From a bacterium (GTDB lineage: Bacteria > Verrucomicrobiota > Verrucomicrobiae > JAJYAR01): a DNA stretch of 13,721 nucleotides. The stretch covers positions 1 to 13,721 of the forward strand of contig JAJYAR010000028.1 of NCBI GenBank assembly GCA_021779435.1. The letters are read 5' to 3'. The position numbers and the translations under genes are program-made. Shown here piece by piece: positions 1 through 8,108 of the stretch (the stretch's first letter is position 1; each line of letters starts with the position of its first letter). The notes below the pieces were generated by a model. That model saw nothing but the letters and a program-made list of their open reading frames with translations. It did not search any database and was not told the DNA's origin.

Positions 1-76
1 GCTCGCGGAGGTTCTCGCCCAGCCGAACCTCTTGTGTTGAAACGCCCGCGATTCCCCATCACCTGTTTCGGTTCGC

Positions 77-2152
77 ATGATCGGTCTCCGCGATGACACG
101 GGCTCGGCGCCTCCGCCAGTCAGCCACGCGCCTGCCCTTGCCGCGAGGATCTTCGCCGAGGAAGGAGTGCTTCAGCGCGCCCTCTCGCTGGAACACCGCC
201 CCCAGCAGGACGAGATGGCGCGCACCGTCGCCGCCGCACTGCGCGACGACACCCCGCTGCTTTTCGAGGCCGGCACCGGTGTCGGCAAGTCCCTCGCCTA
301 TCTCGTCCCCGGCATCATCCACGCGGTCGACCAATCGCGACAGTGCATCGTCTCCACCCACACCATCTCGCTGCAGGAACAGCTGGAGTCCAGCGACCTG
401 CCCAAGTGCCGCCGGCTGTTCAAGTCCGCGCCCGAGCTGGAAAAGTATGCCGACTTCAAGTCCGCCGTCCTGGTTGGCAAATCGAACTACCTCTGCACCA
501 CGCGCCTCGCAAATGCGCTGGCAGACCGAGGCACGCTCCTGGCCGACGCCGAATACGATGAACTGAAACGCATCGCCGCATGGGCGGAGAAGTCCGACAC
601 GGGGCTCCGGCACGAGTTGAGACCGCCGCCGCATCCGGAGGTCTGGGACACGGTCAACGCCGACTCCTCCTCTTGCTCGCGCAAGCATTGCGACTGCAAC
701 AAGTGCTTCTACCAGCGCGCCAAGGCCCGGATCCGCTCCGCCAACCTCATCATCGTCAATCACGCCCTGCTCTTCGCACTCATCAACGCCGGCGGCGCGC
801 AGGCGCATGGCGCGGAGAAGGACGCCCGCGGCGTGCTGTTTCCCGACGACTTCCTTGTGCTCGACGAGGCCCACACCGTGCCCGAGGTGGCGACGAATCA
901 CTTCGGCCTTTCGCTTTCGAGCTACGGCGTCGACCGCGCGCTCAAGATCCTGTTCAACCCGAGGAACGGCCGCGGCATCCTGCGGAAGGGCAACAACACC
1001 GAGGCCCAGAAGCTCGTCGCGGATTCACTCGAAGCGTCGCAACAGTTCTTCACGAGCGTTGCGAACACGCTGCTCGCCCAGCGCGCAATCGTCCGCCTGC
1101 GGGATGAAGATCTGGTCGAGCCCGTGCTCGACGGGCCGCTGGGCGCGCTGGCCCGTCTCCTGAAGAAGACCGCCGACAAGCTCGACGAGGGCCGCGAGCG
1201 CGACGAACTCCTGGAACAGGCTCAGCGCGTCAAGGGGATCCAGGCGGCGGCAAACGAGTGGCTCACGCTAGCCGAACGATCCCACGTGTACTGGGGCGAG
1301 CGTTCCGGCAGGCAGCAGACGATCGTCACCCTCCGCAGCGCACCGATCGATGTCGCTCCCGAGCTTCGAAAGCACCTCTTTGGCTGCGGCACCAGCGTGG
1401 TCTGCACGAGCGCCACCCTCGCCATGGGCGGCGAGATCGCGCCGTTTGCCGCCCGGATCGGCGCAGACGACGCACGCGCCGTCGTCGTGAAGTCCCCGTT
1501 CGACTTCGAACGCAACATGCGTGTCTACGTCGCATCCGACGTGCCACTGCCGTCCCCGCAGGAGGCCAAGCTCGCCGTCGACGTGCTCACCGACTACATC
1601 CGCTTCGCGACGCACCGCGTCTCCGGCGGCTCGCTCGTGCTGTTCACGAGCTACACCGACATGCGCGCGGTCGCCTCGTCGCTGCAACCCGAATACGCGG
1701 ACGCGGGCCGGCCGTTCCTGATCCAGGGCGCCGAGCTTTCGAGAAGCGAGCTGGCGCATCAGATGCGAAGTCTCGGAAACGCGGTCCTTTTCGGCACGGA
1801 CAGTTTCTGGACCGGCGTCGACGTCCCGGGTGACGCGCTCGCGCAGGTGATCATCACCCGGCTGCCTTTCGATCCGCCCACCCACCCGATCACCGAGGCG
1901 CGGTGCGATCACGTCCGCGACCAAGGCGGAAATCCGTTCAACGAGCTCACGCTGCCCGATGCCCTGATGAAGTTCCGTCAGGGCGCCGGCCGCTTGATCC
2001 GGCGCGCAACCGATCGCGGACTCGTCACGATCCTGGATTCGCGGGTGCTCGCGAAGACGTACGGACGGCTCTTCATCAACTCGCTGCCGCACCCGGCGTT
2101 CACGCCGATGAACCGCGCGACCCGGGACGATGTATTTCGTCCTTTCGCATGA
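77..2152 (+). CDS. DinG/XPD-family ATP-dependent DNA helicase with iron-sulfur cluster
   Basis: Superfamily 2 helicase of 691 aa, close to the length of E. coli DinG (716 aa). Visible motifs are Walker A (GTGVGKS, about 66-72), the DEAH box (263-266), motif III SAT (445-447), FWTGVDVPG (577-585) and motif VI QGAGRLIR (635-642). Cysteines at 140, 200, 205 and 210 match the four-Cys 4Fe-4S site of DinG/XPD helicases; Cys207 is an extra one. This family unwinds DNA 5' to 3' and acts on R-loops, D-loops and replication-transcription conflicts in the cytoplasm. Which paralogue it matches (DinG or YoaA) is not settled. The start is firm: an in-frame stop lies at 38-40 and ATG 77 is the first start codon after it. 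No Shine-Dalgarno is seen. It overlaps the next gene by 4 bp (ATGA), suggesting coupled translation. Confidence 0.95.
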   Translation: MIGLRDDTGSAPPPVSHAPALAARIFAEEGVLQRALSLEHRPQQDEMARTVAAALRDDTPLLFEAGTGVGKSLAYLVPGIIHAVDQSRQCIVSTHTISLQEQLESSDLPKCRRLFKSAPELEKYADFKSAVLVGKSNYLCTTRLANALADRGTLLADAEYDELKRIAAWAEKSDTGLRHELRPPPHPEVWDTVNADSSSCSRKHCDCNKCFYQRAKARIRSANLIIVNHALLFALINAGGAQAHGAEKDARGVLFPDDFLVLDEAHTVPEVATNHFGLSLSSYGVDRALKILFNPRNGRGILRKGNNTEAQKLVADSLEASQQFFTSVANTLLAQRAIVRLRDEDLVEPVLDGPLGALARLLKKTADKLDEGRERDELLEQAQRVKGIQAAANEWLTLAERSHVYWGERSGRQQTIVTLRSAPIDVAPELRKHLFGCGTSVVCTSATLAMGGEIAPFAARIGADDARAVVVKSPFDFERNMRVYVASDVPLPSPQEAKLAVDVLTDYIRFATHRVSGGSLVLFTSYTDMRAVASSLQPEYADAGRPFLIQGAELSRSELAHQMRSLGNAVLFGTDSFWTGVDVPGDALAQVIITRLPFDPPTHPITEARCDHVRDQGGNPFNELTLPDALMKFRQGAGRLIRRATDRGLVTILDSRVLAKTYGRLFINSLPHPAFTPMNRATRDDVFRPFA

Positions 2153-2907
2153 CCAGCGAGCCGCGTACCTTGCCCGCACCACACATGCCCTCCGTCCGCG
2201 CAGCAGCGCTCTCCGACATCGGCCGGGTCCGCCGTGAAAACGAGGACCGGTACATGCGCGACTGCGACACGATGCTCTTCGGCGTCGCTGACGGAGTCGG
2301 AGGCCTTCCGGGAGGCGCCGAGGCCGCGGAGCTCGCGGTCCGCGAGATCACCGGGGGGGTCGAGACCCTCGCACCCGGAGCGGAGCCCGATCTTGCCAGG
2401 CTCGTCGAGCGTGCGAACAAGGCGGTCGCCAAGCTCGGGATGACGCTCAGTCCTGCGATGGGAATCGGCACGACGCTCACCTTCGGCTGCATTCGGGGCT
2501 CCGCGTTCCACATCGCGCACGTCGGCGATTCGCGCTGCTATCTCGCGCGCAAGGGTGAGTTCTTCCGCGTCACCGAGGACCATTCCGTCGAGAACGAGGC
2601 GAGGCTCCGCCGCTCGCGCGGCGAGGTGGTTCGCTATCACGAGGCAAACAGGAACGCGTTGACCCGCTGCATCGGCCAGCCGTCGCGGGTTCAGGTCGAT
2701 GTGATTTCGAGGCCACTGGCCGTCGGGGACCGCTTTCTATTCTGCACCGATGGCGTGACGCGGCTCGTCCCCGACAGCGAACTTGCCGCGATCATTTTCC
2801 GGCATCCGGAGCCGGAGCCCGCGCTGAAGGAAATCGTCGCCACCGCCCTGGCGAACGGCGGTGTCGACAACGCGACCGGCGTGCTCGTTTACATCGACGC
2901 CCTCTGA
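2149..2907 (+). CDS. PP2C-family (PPM) serine/threonine protein phosphatase
   Basis: A 252-aa cytoplasmic phosphatase with essentially only the PPM catalytic domain. Motifs in order are SDIGRVRRENED (22-33), VADGVGG (46-52), GTTLTF (107-112), AHVGDSR (123-129), TEDHS (142-146), FCTDGV (198-203) and GGVDNATG (237-244). Acidic metal ligands are present at Asp48, Asp201 and Asp240, so it should be active. Known relatives (PrpC/Stp type) dephosphorylate Ser/Thr kinases and their targets, but no kinase gene is in the window, so the substrate is unknown. There is no signal peptide or transmembrane segment. The chosen ATG 2149 lies inside the helicase stop (ATGA); ATG 2185, giving a protein 12 aa shorter, is possible because the conserved fold begins after it. 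It is convergent with the downstream exporter gene, 94 bp away. Confidence 0.94.
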   Translation: MTSEPRTLPAPHMPSVRAAALSDIGRVRRENEDRYMRDCDTMLFGVADGVGGLPGGAEAAELAVREITGGVETLAPGAEPDLARLVERANKAVAKLGMTLSPAMGIGTTLTFGCIRGSAFHIAHVGDSRCYLARKGEFFRVTEDHSVENEARLRRSRGEVVRYHEANRNALTRCIGQPSRVQVDVISRPLAVGDRFLFCTDGVTRLVPDSELAAIIFRHPEPEPALKEIVATALANGGVDNATGVLVYIDAL

Positions 2908-2954
2908 GCGTTGTCTTGGCGCGGGGTGCTCGGGCGACAGGACCCGCGTGAACA

Positions 2955-2993
2955 GGCGCGAGGGCCGGGAAAATCCGTGCTCCGGCCCGCGCC
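2955..2993. terminator. GC-rich hairpin between convergent genes (possible terminator, no T-tract)
   Basis: Bases 2962-2968 (GGGCCGG) pair perfectly with 2982-2988. After a two-base bulge at 2960-2961, bases 2955-2959 pair with 2989-2993. The loop is about 13 nt. It sits in the 94-bp gap between the stop codons of the phosphatase (+) and the ABC exporter (-), where a bidirectional terminator would be expected. No run of T follows on either strand, so classical intrinsic termination is doubtful. It could protect transcript ends, or be a chance fold in GC-rich DNA. Confidence 0.35.
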
Positions 2994-3001
2994 GCGCGAG
3001 C

Positions 3002-4627
3002 TCAGGCGGCGACGAACTGTCCGTACTCCATCTTCAGCACGCGATCCGCGACGTGGAAATAGTGGTCGTCGTGCGTGGCGGCCACGATGGCCTTTCCCTG
3101 CGCCTTCATCTCGCCGAGCAGGGTCTCGTAGAAGAAACGGCGGAACACGGGATCCTGGTCCGCGGCCCACTCGTCGAAGACATAGACCGCTTTGTCGTCC
3201 AGACACGCAAGGATCAGCGCGAGGCGCTTTTTCTGTCCGGTCGAAAGGTTCAGGTTCGTGATCCGGCCGTCCTTGAGGTCCGTGATCCCCGTCAGCTCCA
3301 TCCGCTGAAGCAGCTTCTCCACGATGGCAGGGTCGTGCTTGTGCGCGGCAAGCAGCCGCGGCGAAAGATAGAAGTCCGAGAAGATCGGACCGAACAGGTC
3401 TCGATAGACACCCAGCGTGCCGTCCGTCACCGGCGACCCGTTCAGCGAGCGTCCGCCCTGCGCGGGCGAATACAGCCCGGTCAGGAGCTTGAGGAACGTC
3501 GATTTGCCGCTTCCGTTGCCGCCGACCACGAAGACGATCTCGCCACGCTTCAGCTCGAATGAAAACGGCTGGAGGGCGAACGGCCGTGTGCCGTTCTTCG
3601 GGTACTGGAACGACACGTTCTCCAAGGCGAGGGACGAGAACGATTCCGGCCGGACGTCAGCCTCCATCGCCAGCACCTCGACATCGCTCTGCTTCGAGTC
3701 CACCTCGGCCTCCAGCCGGCGGATGTTCTCGATCGAGGCCTTGGCCTTCTCGAGAGCGGGGATGGCGACCACCACGTCGCCAATCGGTCCAGCTGCAAAC
3801 AGTACGACGGCGATTACGGGCACGACACTCCCGATGTCGCCCGGAGTGAGGTTCGGCAGGAGGAAAAGCACGCCGCCGACGGTGACGAACAGGAAGGTCT
3901 GCCCGATCAGCACCGCCTGGTTCATGGCCTTGCCTGCCTTCAGCCGGAGTGCGGCAGTCGACGAAACCAGGTTGAACAGCTCCTCGCCAAAGAAGTCGTC
4001 CGCCTTCTCCCGGTTGAGTTTGAACTCCTTGAAGCCGTTCAGGAGCCCGTTGAGGTTGTCGAAAAACTCGTTCTCCCGGACCGCAGCCTCCCTCATCTCG
4101 GCCGCGACCGTCCTGCTCTTGCGAAGATAGAATACAATGGCGCCAAGGATGAACACCGCGGTGATCACGAGCGCGGGAAGCGAGAGCACGCCAATGTACG
4201 CGATCACGAACACGAGCATGATCACAGCCGACATCGCATTGCTGCTGGCGACAGCCGACACCGAGATGCTGATCGCGTCGCTCGACAGCGTCGAAAAGAT
4301 CCGGCCGCGATCCATCTTCTCGAAAACCAGCAGCGGGGTCCGGCGGATCTTCCGCATGATCCGCACCCGGACATCCCGCACGATGCCCTCGACGATCGAC
4401 GTCGTACGATTCAGCACCAGTTCCTTGGTGAACCAGAAGGTCACCATGCAGAACACGAACATCAGGAACTCCTGGAAATTGATGACACCGGGCTGAAGTT
4501 TCTTGGCGGTGCCGATCGCGACGGCGATGACGTAGCCGTTGATGAGGCCGGCCAGGACCGCCATGAACACGAGTTGCCAGCGGAACTCCTGGGACTCGCT
4601 TCGTATGAACTTGTAGAAATCGCGCAT
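3002..4627 (-). CDS. Cyclic-peptide-type ABC exporter, fused membrane and ATPase domains (SyrD/PvdE/YojI family)
   Basis: A 541-aa half-transporter with an N-terminal membrane domain (about 15-295, several hydrophobic helices near 18-40, 52-70, 128-168 and 238-288) and a C-terminal ATPase (about 333-541). Walker A is GGNGSGKST (369-377), the signature LSTGQKKR (461-468), Walker B VYVFDEW (481-487, Glu486 catalytic) and the switch His is His519. The LSTGQKKR signature, the FDEWAADQDP stretch after Walker B and the THDDHYF ending are hallmarks of the SyrD/PvdE/YojI group. Its members export peptides: lipopeptides, pyoverdine precursors, microcin J25. No conventional Q-loop glutamine is seen, the FSDFYL region taking that place. 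No peptide synthetase or precursor gene is in the window, so the substrate is unknown. It is the last gene of the four-gene minus-strand run, 31 bp after the DUF481 gene, without a clear Shine-Dalgarno. Confidence 0.92.
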   Translation of the reverse strand: MRDFYKFIRSESQEFRWQLVFMAVLAGLINGYVIAVAIGTAKKLQPGVINFQEFLMFVFCMVTFWFTKELVLNRTTSIVEGIVRDVRVRIMRKIRRTPLLVFEKMDRGRIFSTLSSDAISISVSAVASSNAMSAVIMLVFVIAYIGVLSLPALVITAVFILGAIVFYLRKSRTVAAEMREAAVRENEFFDNLNGLLNGFKEFKLNREKADDFFGEELFNLVSSTAALRLKAGKAMNQAVLIGQTFLFVTVGGVLFLLPNLTPGDIGSVVPVIAVVLFAAGPIGDVVVAIPALEKAKASIENIRRLEAEVDSKQSDVEVLAMEADVRPESFSSLALENVSFQYPKNGTRPFALQPFSFELKRGEIVFVVGGNGSGKSTFLKLLTGLYSPAQGGRSLNGSPVTDGTLGVYRDLFGPIFSDFYLSPRLLAAHKHDPAIVEKLLQRMELTGITDLKDGRITNLNLSTGQKKRLALILACLDDKAVYVFDEWAADQDPVFRRFFYETLLGEMKAQGKAIVAATHDDHYFHVADRVLKMEYGQFVAA

Positions 4628-4658
4628 CAGAGGGATGGGGCGGCAGGCGCCCGCGGAA

Positions 4659-5660
4659 TCAGAACTCGTATCCGAGCTTTGTGAGCACCCGTTCCCGGTT
4701 CTCCACCGCTCGCGGCGGCGGATTGCTTTCGAAGCGACGATTGTAGGTCAGGATCAGCGACAGCCCGGCACTCAGCCGCTGGATCAGCCCGGCCTCGAAC
4801 ACGTAGCGGGTTTCATCCGTCTCCTTCGGATCGACGTATCCGAGAAACGTCTGCCGGAACGAAAGCGTCGGTGTGAGCGTCACGTTGAAGAGCTCGTAGC
4901 CCGCGGCGTTGAAGCGCCGAGCGACCGTTGCCCCGGGCAGGTCCCATTTGCGCCATTCGTAGCTGGGACCGATGCCCGCCAGCAGGCGGAGGCGGTCGTT
5001 CTTCACGAGATAGAAGCCGGGAATGCCGATCAGGTCGAGTCGGTGGGCGATCCCCTGGTTGGTGTCGTGCCGCCAGTCCGCCTGGCTGAGCCAGACCCAA
5101 CGCGCGCCCAGACGCCGGATGTAACGGAGCGACTCGTCGTGGGTGTCGGTGACCTTGAAGCCGTCCACCGTCATCTTCTCATACGCCGAGTGCGTCTGGA
5201 CTTCGTTCTTCTCATCTTTCCAGCCGAACGATGCCTCGACGATGTAATCGCGCATCCGCACGTCGGCATTGAGGCTGTCGACACCGGTCTCGATCGAGCC
5301 GGAGAACGCGTCAGGAAGCCGGAGTATCCGACGCACCCAGGGTTTCGTCTCGGGCGCCGGCGCCGCCCCGGTCCCACGTGTGGAGGACGGCGCTGCGGCG
5401 GGGGCAGCGGCGGTGCCCGCGGATTCCGGCGCATTGCCGACGATCTCCACGCCGGCGGCTGGAACGGAAATGCGGCCGAGCGCCTTCGAGTCGAAGGTGA
5501 TCTCGGTGGGCGTTCGGGAAACGATGGTCCCGATGAGCACCTCGCCGCTTTGAAGCCGCAGGGTATCCCCGTGCGCGGCTGCCGTCACAAGTGCTGAGGA
5601 AACGCCGAGAGTGGCCCAGCAGAGTCGCCGGATGAAGATGCGGAAGTTCAGCGGGCTCAC
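4659..5660 (-). CDS. DUF481 (YdiY-like) outer-membrane beta-barrel protein with N-terminal SH3-like domain
   Basis: A 333-aa exported protein. Residues 1-31 look like a signal peptide (two Arg, hydrophobic stretch, cleavage near AHG-D). Residues 32-75 form a small beta domain (LQSGEVLIGTIV, then LGRISVP) often seen before DUF481 barrels. An Ala/Pro/Thr-rich linker follows at about 77-106. The rest has alternating aromatic and polar strands and ends in Phe333 (KLGYEF), the usual C-terminal signal for outer-membrane barrel assembly. YdiY relatives are called salt-induced outer-membrane proteins, with unknown mechanism. The start codon is GTG (5658-5660), 4 nt after the upstream stop; no other usable start precedes the signal peptide. 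The tight spacing implies co-transcription with the lipoprotein gene before it and the exporter after it. Confidence 0.88.
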   Translation of the reverse strand: MSPLNFRIFIRRLCWATLGVSSALVTAAAHGDTLRLQSGEVLIGTIVSRTPTEITFDSKALGRISVPAAGVEIVGNAPESAGTAAAPAAAPSSTRGTGAAPAPETKPWVRRILRLPDAFSGSIETGVDSLNADVRMRDYIVEASFGWKDEKNEVQTHSAYEKMTVDGFKVTDTHDESLRYIRRLGARWVWLSQADWRHDTNQGIAHRLDLIGIPGFYLVKNDRLRLLAGIGPSYEWRKWDLPGATVARRFNAAGYELFNVTLTPTLSFRQTFLGYVDPKETDETRYVFEAGLIQRLSAGLSLILTYNRRFESNPPPRAVENRERVLTKLGYEF

Positions 5661-5664
5661 GGCG

Positions 5665-6900
5665 TCAGGGGGTGTTTGGCATGCGGTCGCTCGTCGCTGT
5701 CGTCTGCGTGCGCGGAAACGGCAGAGGAACCTTCTGGATTTCCGGATTCGGCGTTTCTTTCACGACCTTCCAGGCATCGCGGTAGTACTGCGCCGCCTCC
5801 CCGACATCCTCGAGGAACACCGCGCTGTCGTGGAGCGGCTCCATGTAGCTTGGTCCGTTGATGATCTCCGGCGAGATGAACGCGCGCGACGGCGAGCAGG
5901 TGTTGGCGTAGAAGCTGAAGTTGGTGAGCGCGGCGGAGATTTCCGGCGTGAGGAGAAAGTTGATAAAGAGCTCGGCGGTATCCGGGTGCTTGGCGGTGAT
6001 CGGAATGCAGAAGGAGTCGATCTCCGTGATCGAGGGTCCGCGCGGCACGATGAACCGGACGTAGGGGTTGATCGAAAGGGCGCGCGCCGCGTCACCAGCC
6101 CACGCGATGCCGACAATCACATCCTCATCGGCCAGCAGTTTGAACACGTGATCGACGTCCAGCTTGAGCCCCATTTCGGACTTCACCGAAAGCAGCAGGT
6201 CCCGCGCGCGGGCGATCTCAGCCGGATTCCTTGAATTTGGAGAGCAGCCAAGCATCAGCAGCGCGGTCCCCAGCGTCGTGCGCATCTCGTCCTGTGTGAC
6301 GATGCGGGCCCGCGCCAGCGGGTGATTCGTTTCATCGGAGAACTCGGGCCATGTCAGCGGCAGGCCCGAGGAGTACTTCACGTTGAACGCAATCCCGGCG
6401 GTCGAGATGTAGAACGGCACCGAGTACTTCAGCCCGAAGTCGTGCCTCATGCTGAACAGCGCGCGATCCACATTGCGGAAGTTCGGCAGGTGCTCGCGGT
6501 TCAGCGGGCGCAGCTGCTTTTCCCGGATCAGCTGCTCGACCATGTACATTCCGGGCATGACGAGGTCGTAGTCCGCGCCCGGAGCCTTGAGCCGACCGGG
6601 GATCTCCTCGTTTTCGCTGTAATACTCGACGCGGACCTTCACGCCGTACGTGTTTTGGAAGTGAAGGATGATGTCGGTCGGAAGGTACTCCCGCCACACG
6701 AGGATTCGCAGCTCCTTGTCGACCGGATACGGGGGCGCAGGGAAACGGACCAGCTTCCATTTTTGGGAGCTGTCCATCTCGGAGACCGCCGTGCGCGGAC
6801 CGCAGCCGGAGAAGAGGAGCGCCGCCGCGATGAACAGCAGCCACGCCGGTGCCATGCACACGGCACGCCGGGAAAACAGGGAGGAAATGCGCGGGCCCAT
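5665..6900 (-). CDS. PotD/PotF-like extracellular solute-binding lipoprotein
   Basis: A 411-aa periplasmic binding protein resembling the spermidine/putrescine-binding family. A signal peptide (Arg11-Arg12, hydrophobic 18-31) ends at Cys33 in LLFSGC, an imperfect lipobox, so membrane anchoring is likely. The binding-protein core starts near 64 with LRILVWREYLP, followed by YDLVMPGMYMVEQL, the PFYISTAGIAFN region and, later, VIVGIAWAGDAARAL and IPITAKHPDTAELFINFLL, all typical of this fold. The ligand cannot be read from sequence; polyamine binding is only the family precedent. No permease or import ATPase is adjacent; its partners here are an SPFH protein (17 bp upstream) and an outer-membrane barrel (4 bp downstream). 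An alternative start at Met16 would shorten the signal peptide but still keep its hydrophobic core. Confidence 0.9.
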   Translation of the reverse strand: MGPRISSLFSRRAVCMAPAWLLFIAAALLFSGCGPRTAVSEMDSSQKWKLVRFPAPPYPVDKELRILVWREYLPTDIILHFQNTYGVKVRVEYYSENEEIPGRLKAPGADYDLVMPGMYMVEQLIREKQLRPLNREHLPNFRNVDRALFSMRHDFGLKYSVPFYISTAGIAFNVKYSSGLPLTWPEFSDETNHPLARARIVTQDEMRTTLGTALLMLGCSPNSRNPAEIARARDLLLSVKSEMGLKLDVDHVFKLLADEDVIVGIAWAGDAARALSINPYVRFIVPRGPSITEIDSFCIPITAKHPDTAELFINFLLTPEISAALTNFSFYANTCSPSRAFISPEIINGPSYMEPLHDSAVFLEDVGEAAQYYRDAWKVVKETPNPEIQKVPLPFPRTQTTATSDRMPNTP

Positions 6901-6917
6901 GCGTTTCAGGCCGGTGG

Positions 6918-7940
6918 CTATTTGTGATCGGCGGGCCGTGCGCCCGCCGGCTGCGGCTGCAACTCCGGGCGGTTCGGCGCCACGGACGCGGCAGGCGTTT
7001 CCGGCGAAGCGTTGGGAGACGCCGTTGCGCTTGAAACCGGCTTCGCCGCCGTTTCCGTCGATGCGGGCGTGTCGGGCATGTTCAGGATGAGAGGGAGCCC
7101 ATCGCTGCCGCCGCCGACGACAACGACCTTCGCGTTGTTCGATGTCGCGAGCTGCACCGTTGCTCCGATGCCTTGGTAACGCAGGTACTTGTCGAACGCG
7201 CCGCCCTTCGTCACCTCGATCTCGAAGTCGCGGATGCCCGCGGCTTCAATTCGCTTTCGCTCCGCCTCCTTGCCCTCGCGATCGAGCCGATACACGTACT
7301 CCTGGAGCAGCTGCTGCTGGACGAGTTTGCCCTCGATCGCATTGCGGACCGACTCTGGCAGCGAGAGTCGCTTGATCAGCAGGTCATCGAGAAGGATGTG
7401 CCGTTCCAGGATCTGACCGAGCGCGCCTTGCTGGATGATGTTCAGCAGGAAGCCCTCTGAGGTGTAGATTTGCTCCGGCGTGTACTGAGCCAGGACAAAA
7501 CGCACCATCGACTGAATCTCCGGCTTCACCACCTTCTCCACGTAGTTCGCGCCGATATCCTGATGCAGCATCGGAAGCTCGGCGGCGACGGGCCGGAACC
7601 GGATCGACAGCTCAACCTGGATCGGCAGGCCGTCCTTGCTCAACGCCACGAAGTCGTGAGGGACCTGCTGGATCCGCCGGTCATAGATCGTCAATATATC
7701 CCAGGGCGGAATGATATGAAAACCTTCGCCATAGACATGCTTCAGGTCCGTGCCACCCAGGAATCGGCGCCACATCACACCGCTGTGACCCGACTGTATG
7801 CTGATAAAAATCCGATTATAAAACAGGATGGCGAGAAAGACCGTGAGAAGTCCGAACACCAGTAGGAACCGCTTCAAGGATCGGCTTACGTCCGGCCAAT
7901 TCTCCCTCGCTCGATCCCAATAGCGGTTGATGATGGACAT
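6918..7940 (-). CDS. SPFH/prohibitin-domain (Band 7) inner-membrane protein
   Basis: A 340-aa protein with one transmembrane helix (about 24-41) preceded by a basic segment. An SPFH domain follows (about 43-220; SGHSGVMWR, GEGFHIIPPWD, SKDGLPIQVELSIRFR), then a charged helical stretch (about 205-235, REGKEAERKRIEAAGI) and the GIGATVQLATSNNAKVVVVG block found in prohibitin and HflK/HflC-type proteins. The tail (288-340) is Ala/Pro/Thr-rich and probably disordered. Such proteins form large ring or cage scaffolds that organise membrane zones and control proteases such as FtsH. ATG 7940 is preferred; an in-frame TTG 12 bp upstream is possible. It is the first gene of the minus-strand run, directly behind the divergent promoter region. 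A specific HflK or HflC assignment is not justified because no partner gene is present. Confidence 0.92.
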   Translation of the reverse strand: MSIINRYWDRARENWPDVSRSLKRFLLVFGLLTVFLAILFYNRIFISIQSGHSGVMWRRFLGGTDLKHVYGEGFHIIPPWDILTIYDRRIQQVPHDFVALSKDGLPIQVELSIRFRPVAAELPMLHQDIGANYVEKVVKPEIQSMVRFVLAQYTPEQIYTSEGFLLNIIQQGALGQILERHILLDDLLIKRLSLPESVRNAIEGKLVQQQLLQEYVYRLDREGKEAERKRIEAAGIRDFEIEVTKGGAFDKYLRYQGIGATVQLATSNNAKVVVVGGGSDGLPLILNMPDTPASTETAAKPVSSATASPNASPETPAASVAPNRPELQPQPAGARPADHK

Positions 7941-7981
7941 TAATTTACCCAATTACGGTTTTTCACGCTAACAACGCGGTG

Positions 7982-8009
7982 ACAGTAGTTAGGGCAATCT
8001 CCGGGTCAA
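7982..8009 (-). promoter_or_regulatory. Candidate sigma70-type promoter for the SPFH-to-exporter operon
   Basis: On the minus strand, TTGACC (8004-8009) is a five-of-six match to the -35 consensus. It is followed after 16 bp by TACTGT (7982-7987), a weak -10 match. A transcript from here would have a leader of about 35-40 nt before ATG 7940. This is sequence likeness only, and the -10 is poor. Confidence 0.3.
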
Positions 8010-8108
8010 GAGGCATCCCTTTCCCCCACCTCAGACACGAGGGCATTCCCGAGGGCGTTCACCGGGGCGCAGGATCCGCGACTCTGCGGAATTGGAACGT
8101 CGGCATTC

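Noticed and set aside
2..40. Possible tail of an upstream gene: 12 in-frame codons ending in TGA at 38-40
   Set aside because: It reads plausibly (LAEVLAQPNLLC) but is too short to identify or separate from chance; it does serve to fix the helicase start.
59..901. 280-aa open frame on the minus strand inside the helicase gene
   Set aside because: It is antisense to a gene with clear helicase motifs. It is Arg/Gly/Val-rich with no recognisable domain, a normal by-product of GC-rich codon use.
1268..2182. 304-aa minus-strand open frame over the helicase 3' end and phosphatase start
   Set aside because: It is a mirror frame of two well-supported genes and has no motif of its own.
4635..5597. 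320-aa plus-strand open frame opposite the DUF481 gene
   Set aside because: The minus strand holds a signal peptide, beta-barrel pattern and C-terminal Phe in tight operon spacing; the plus frame shows only low-complexity Arg/Gly text.
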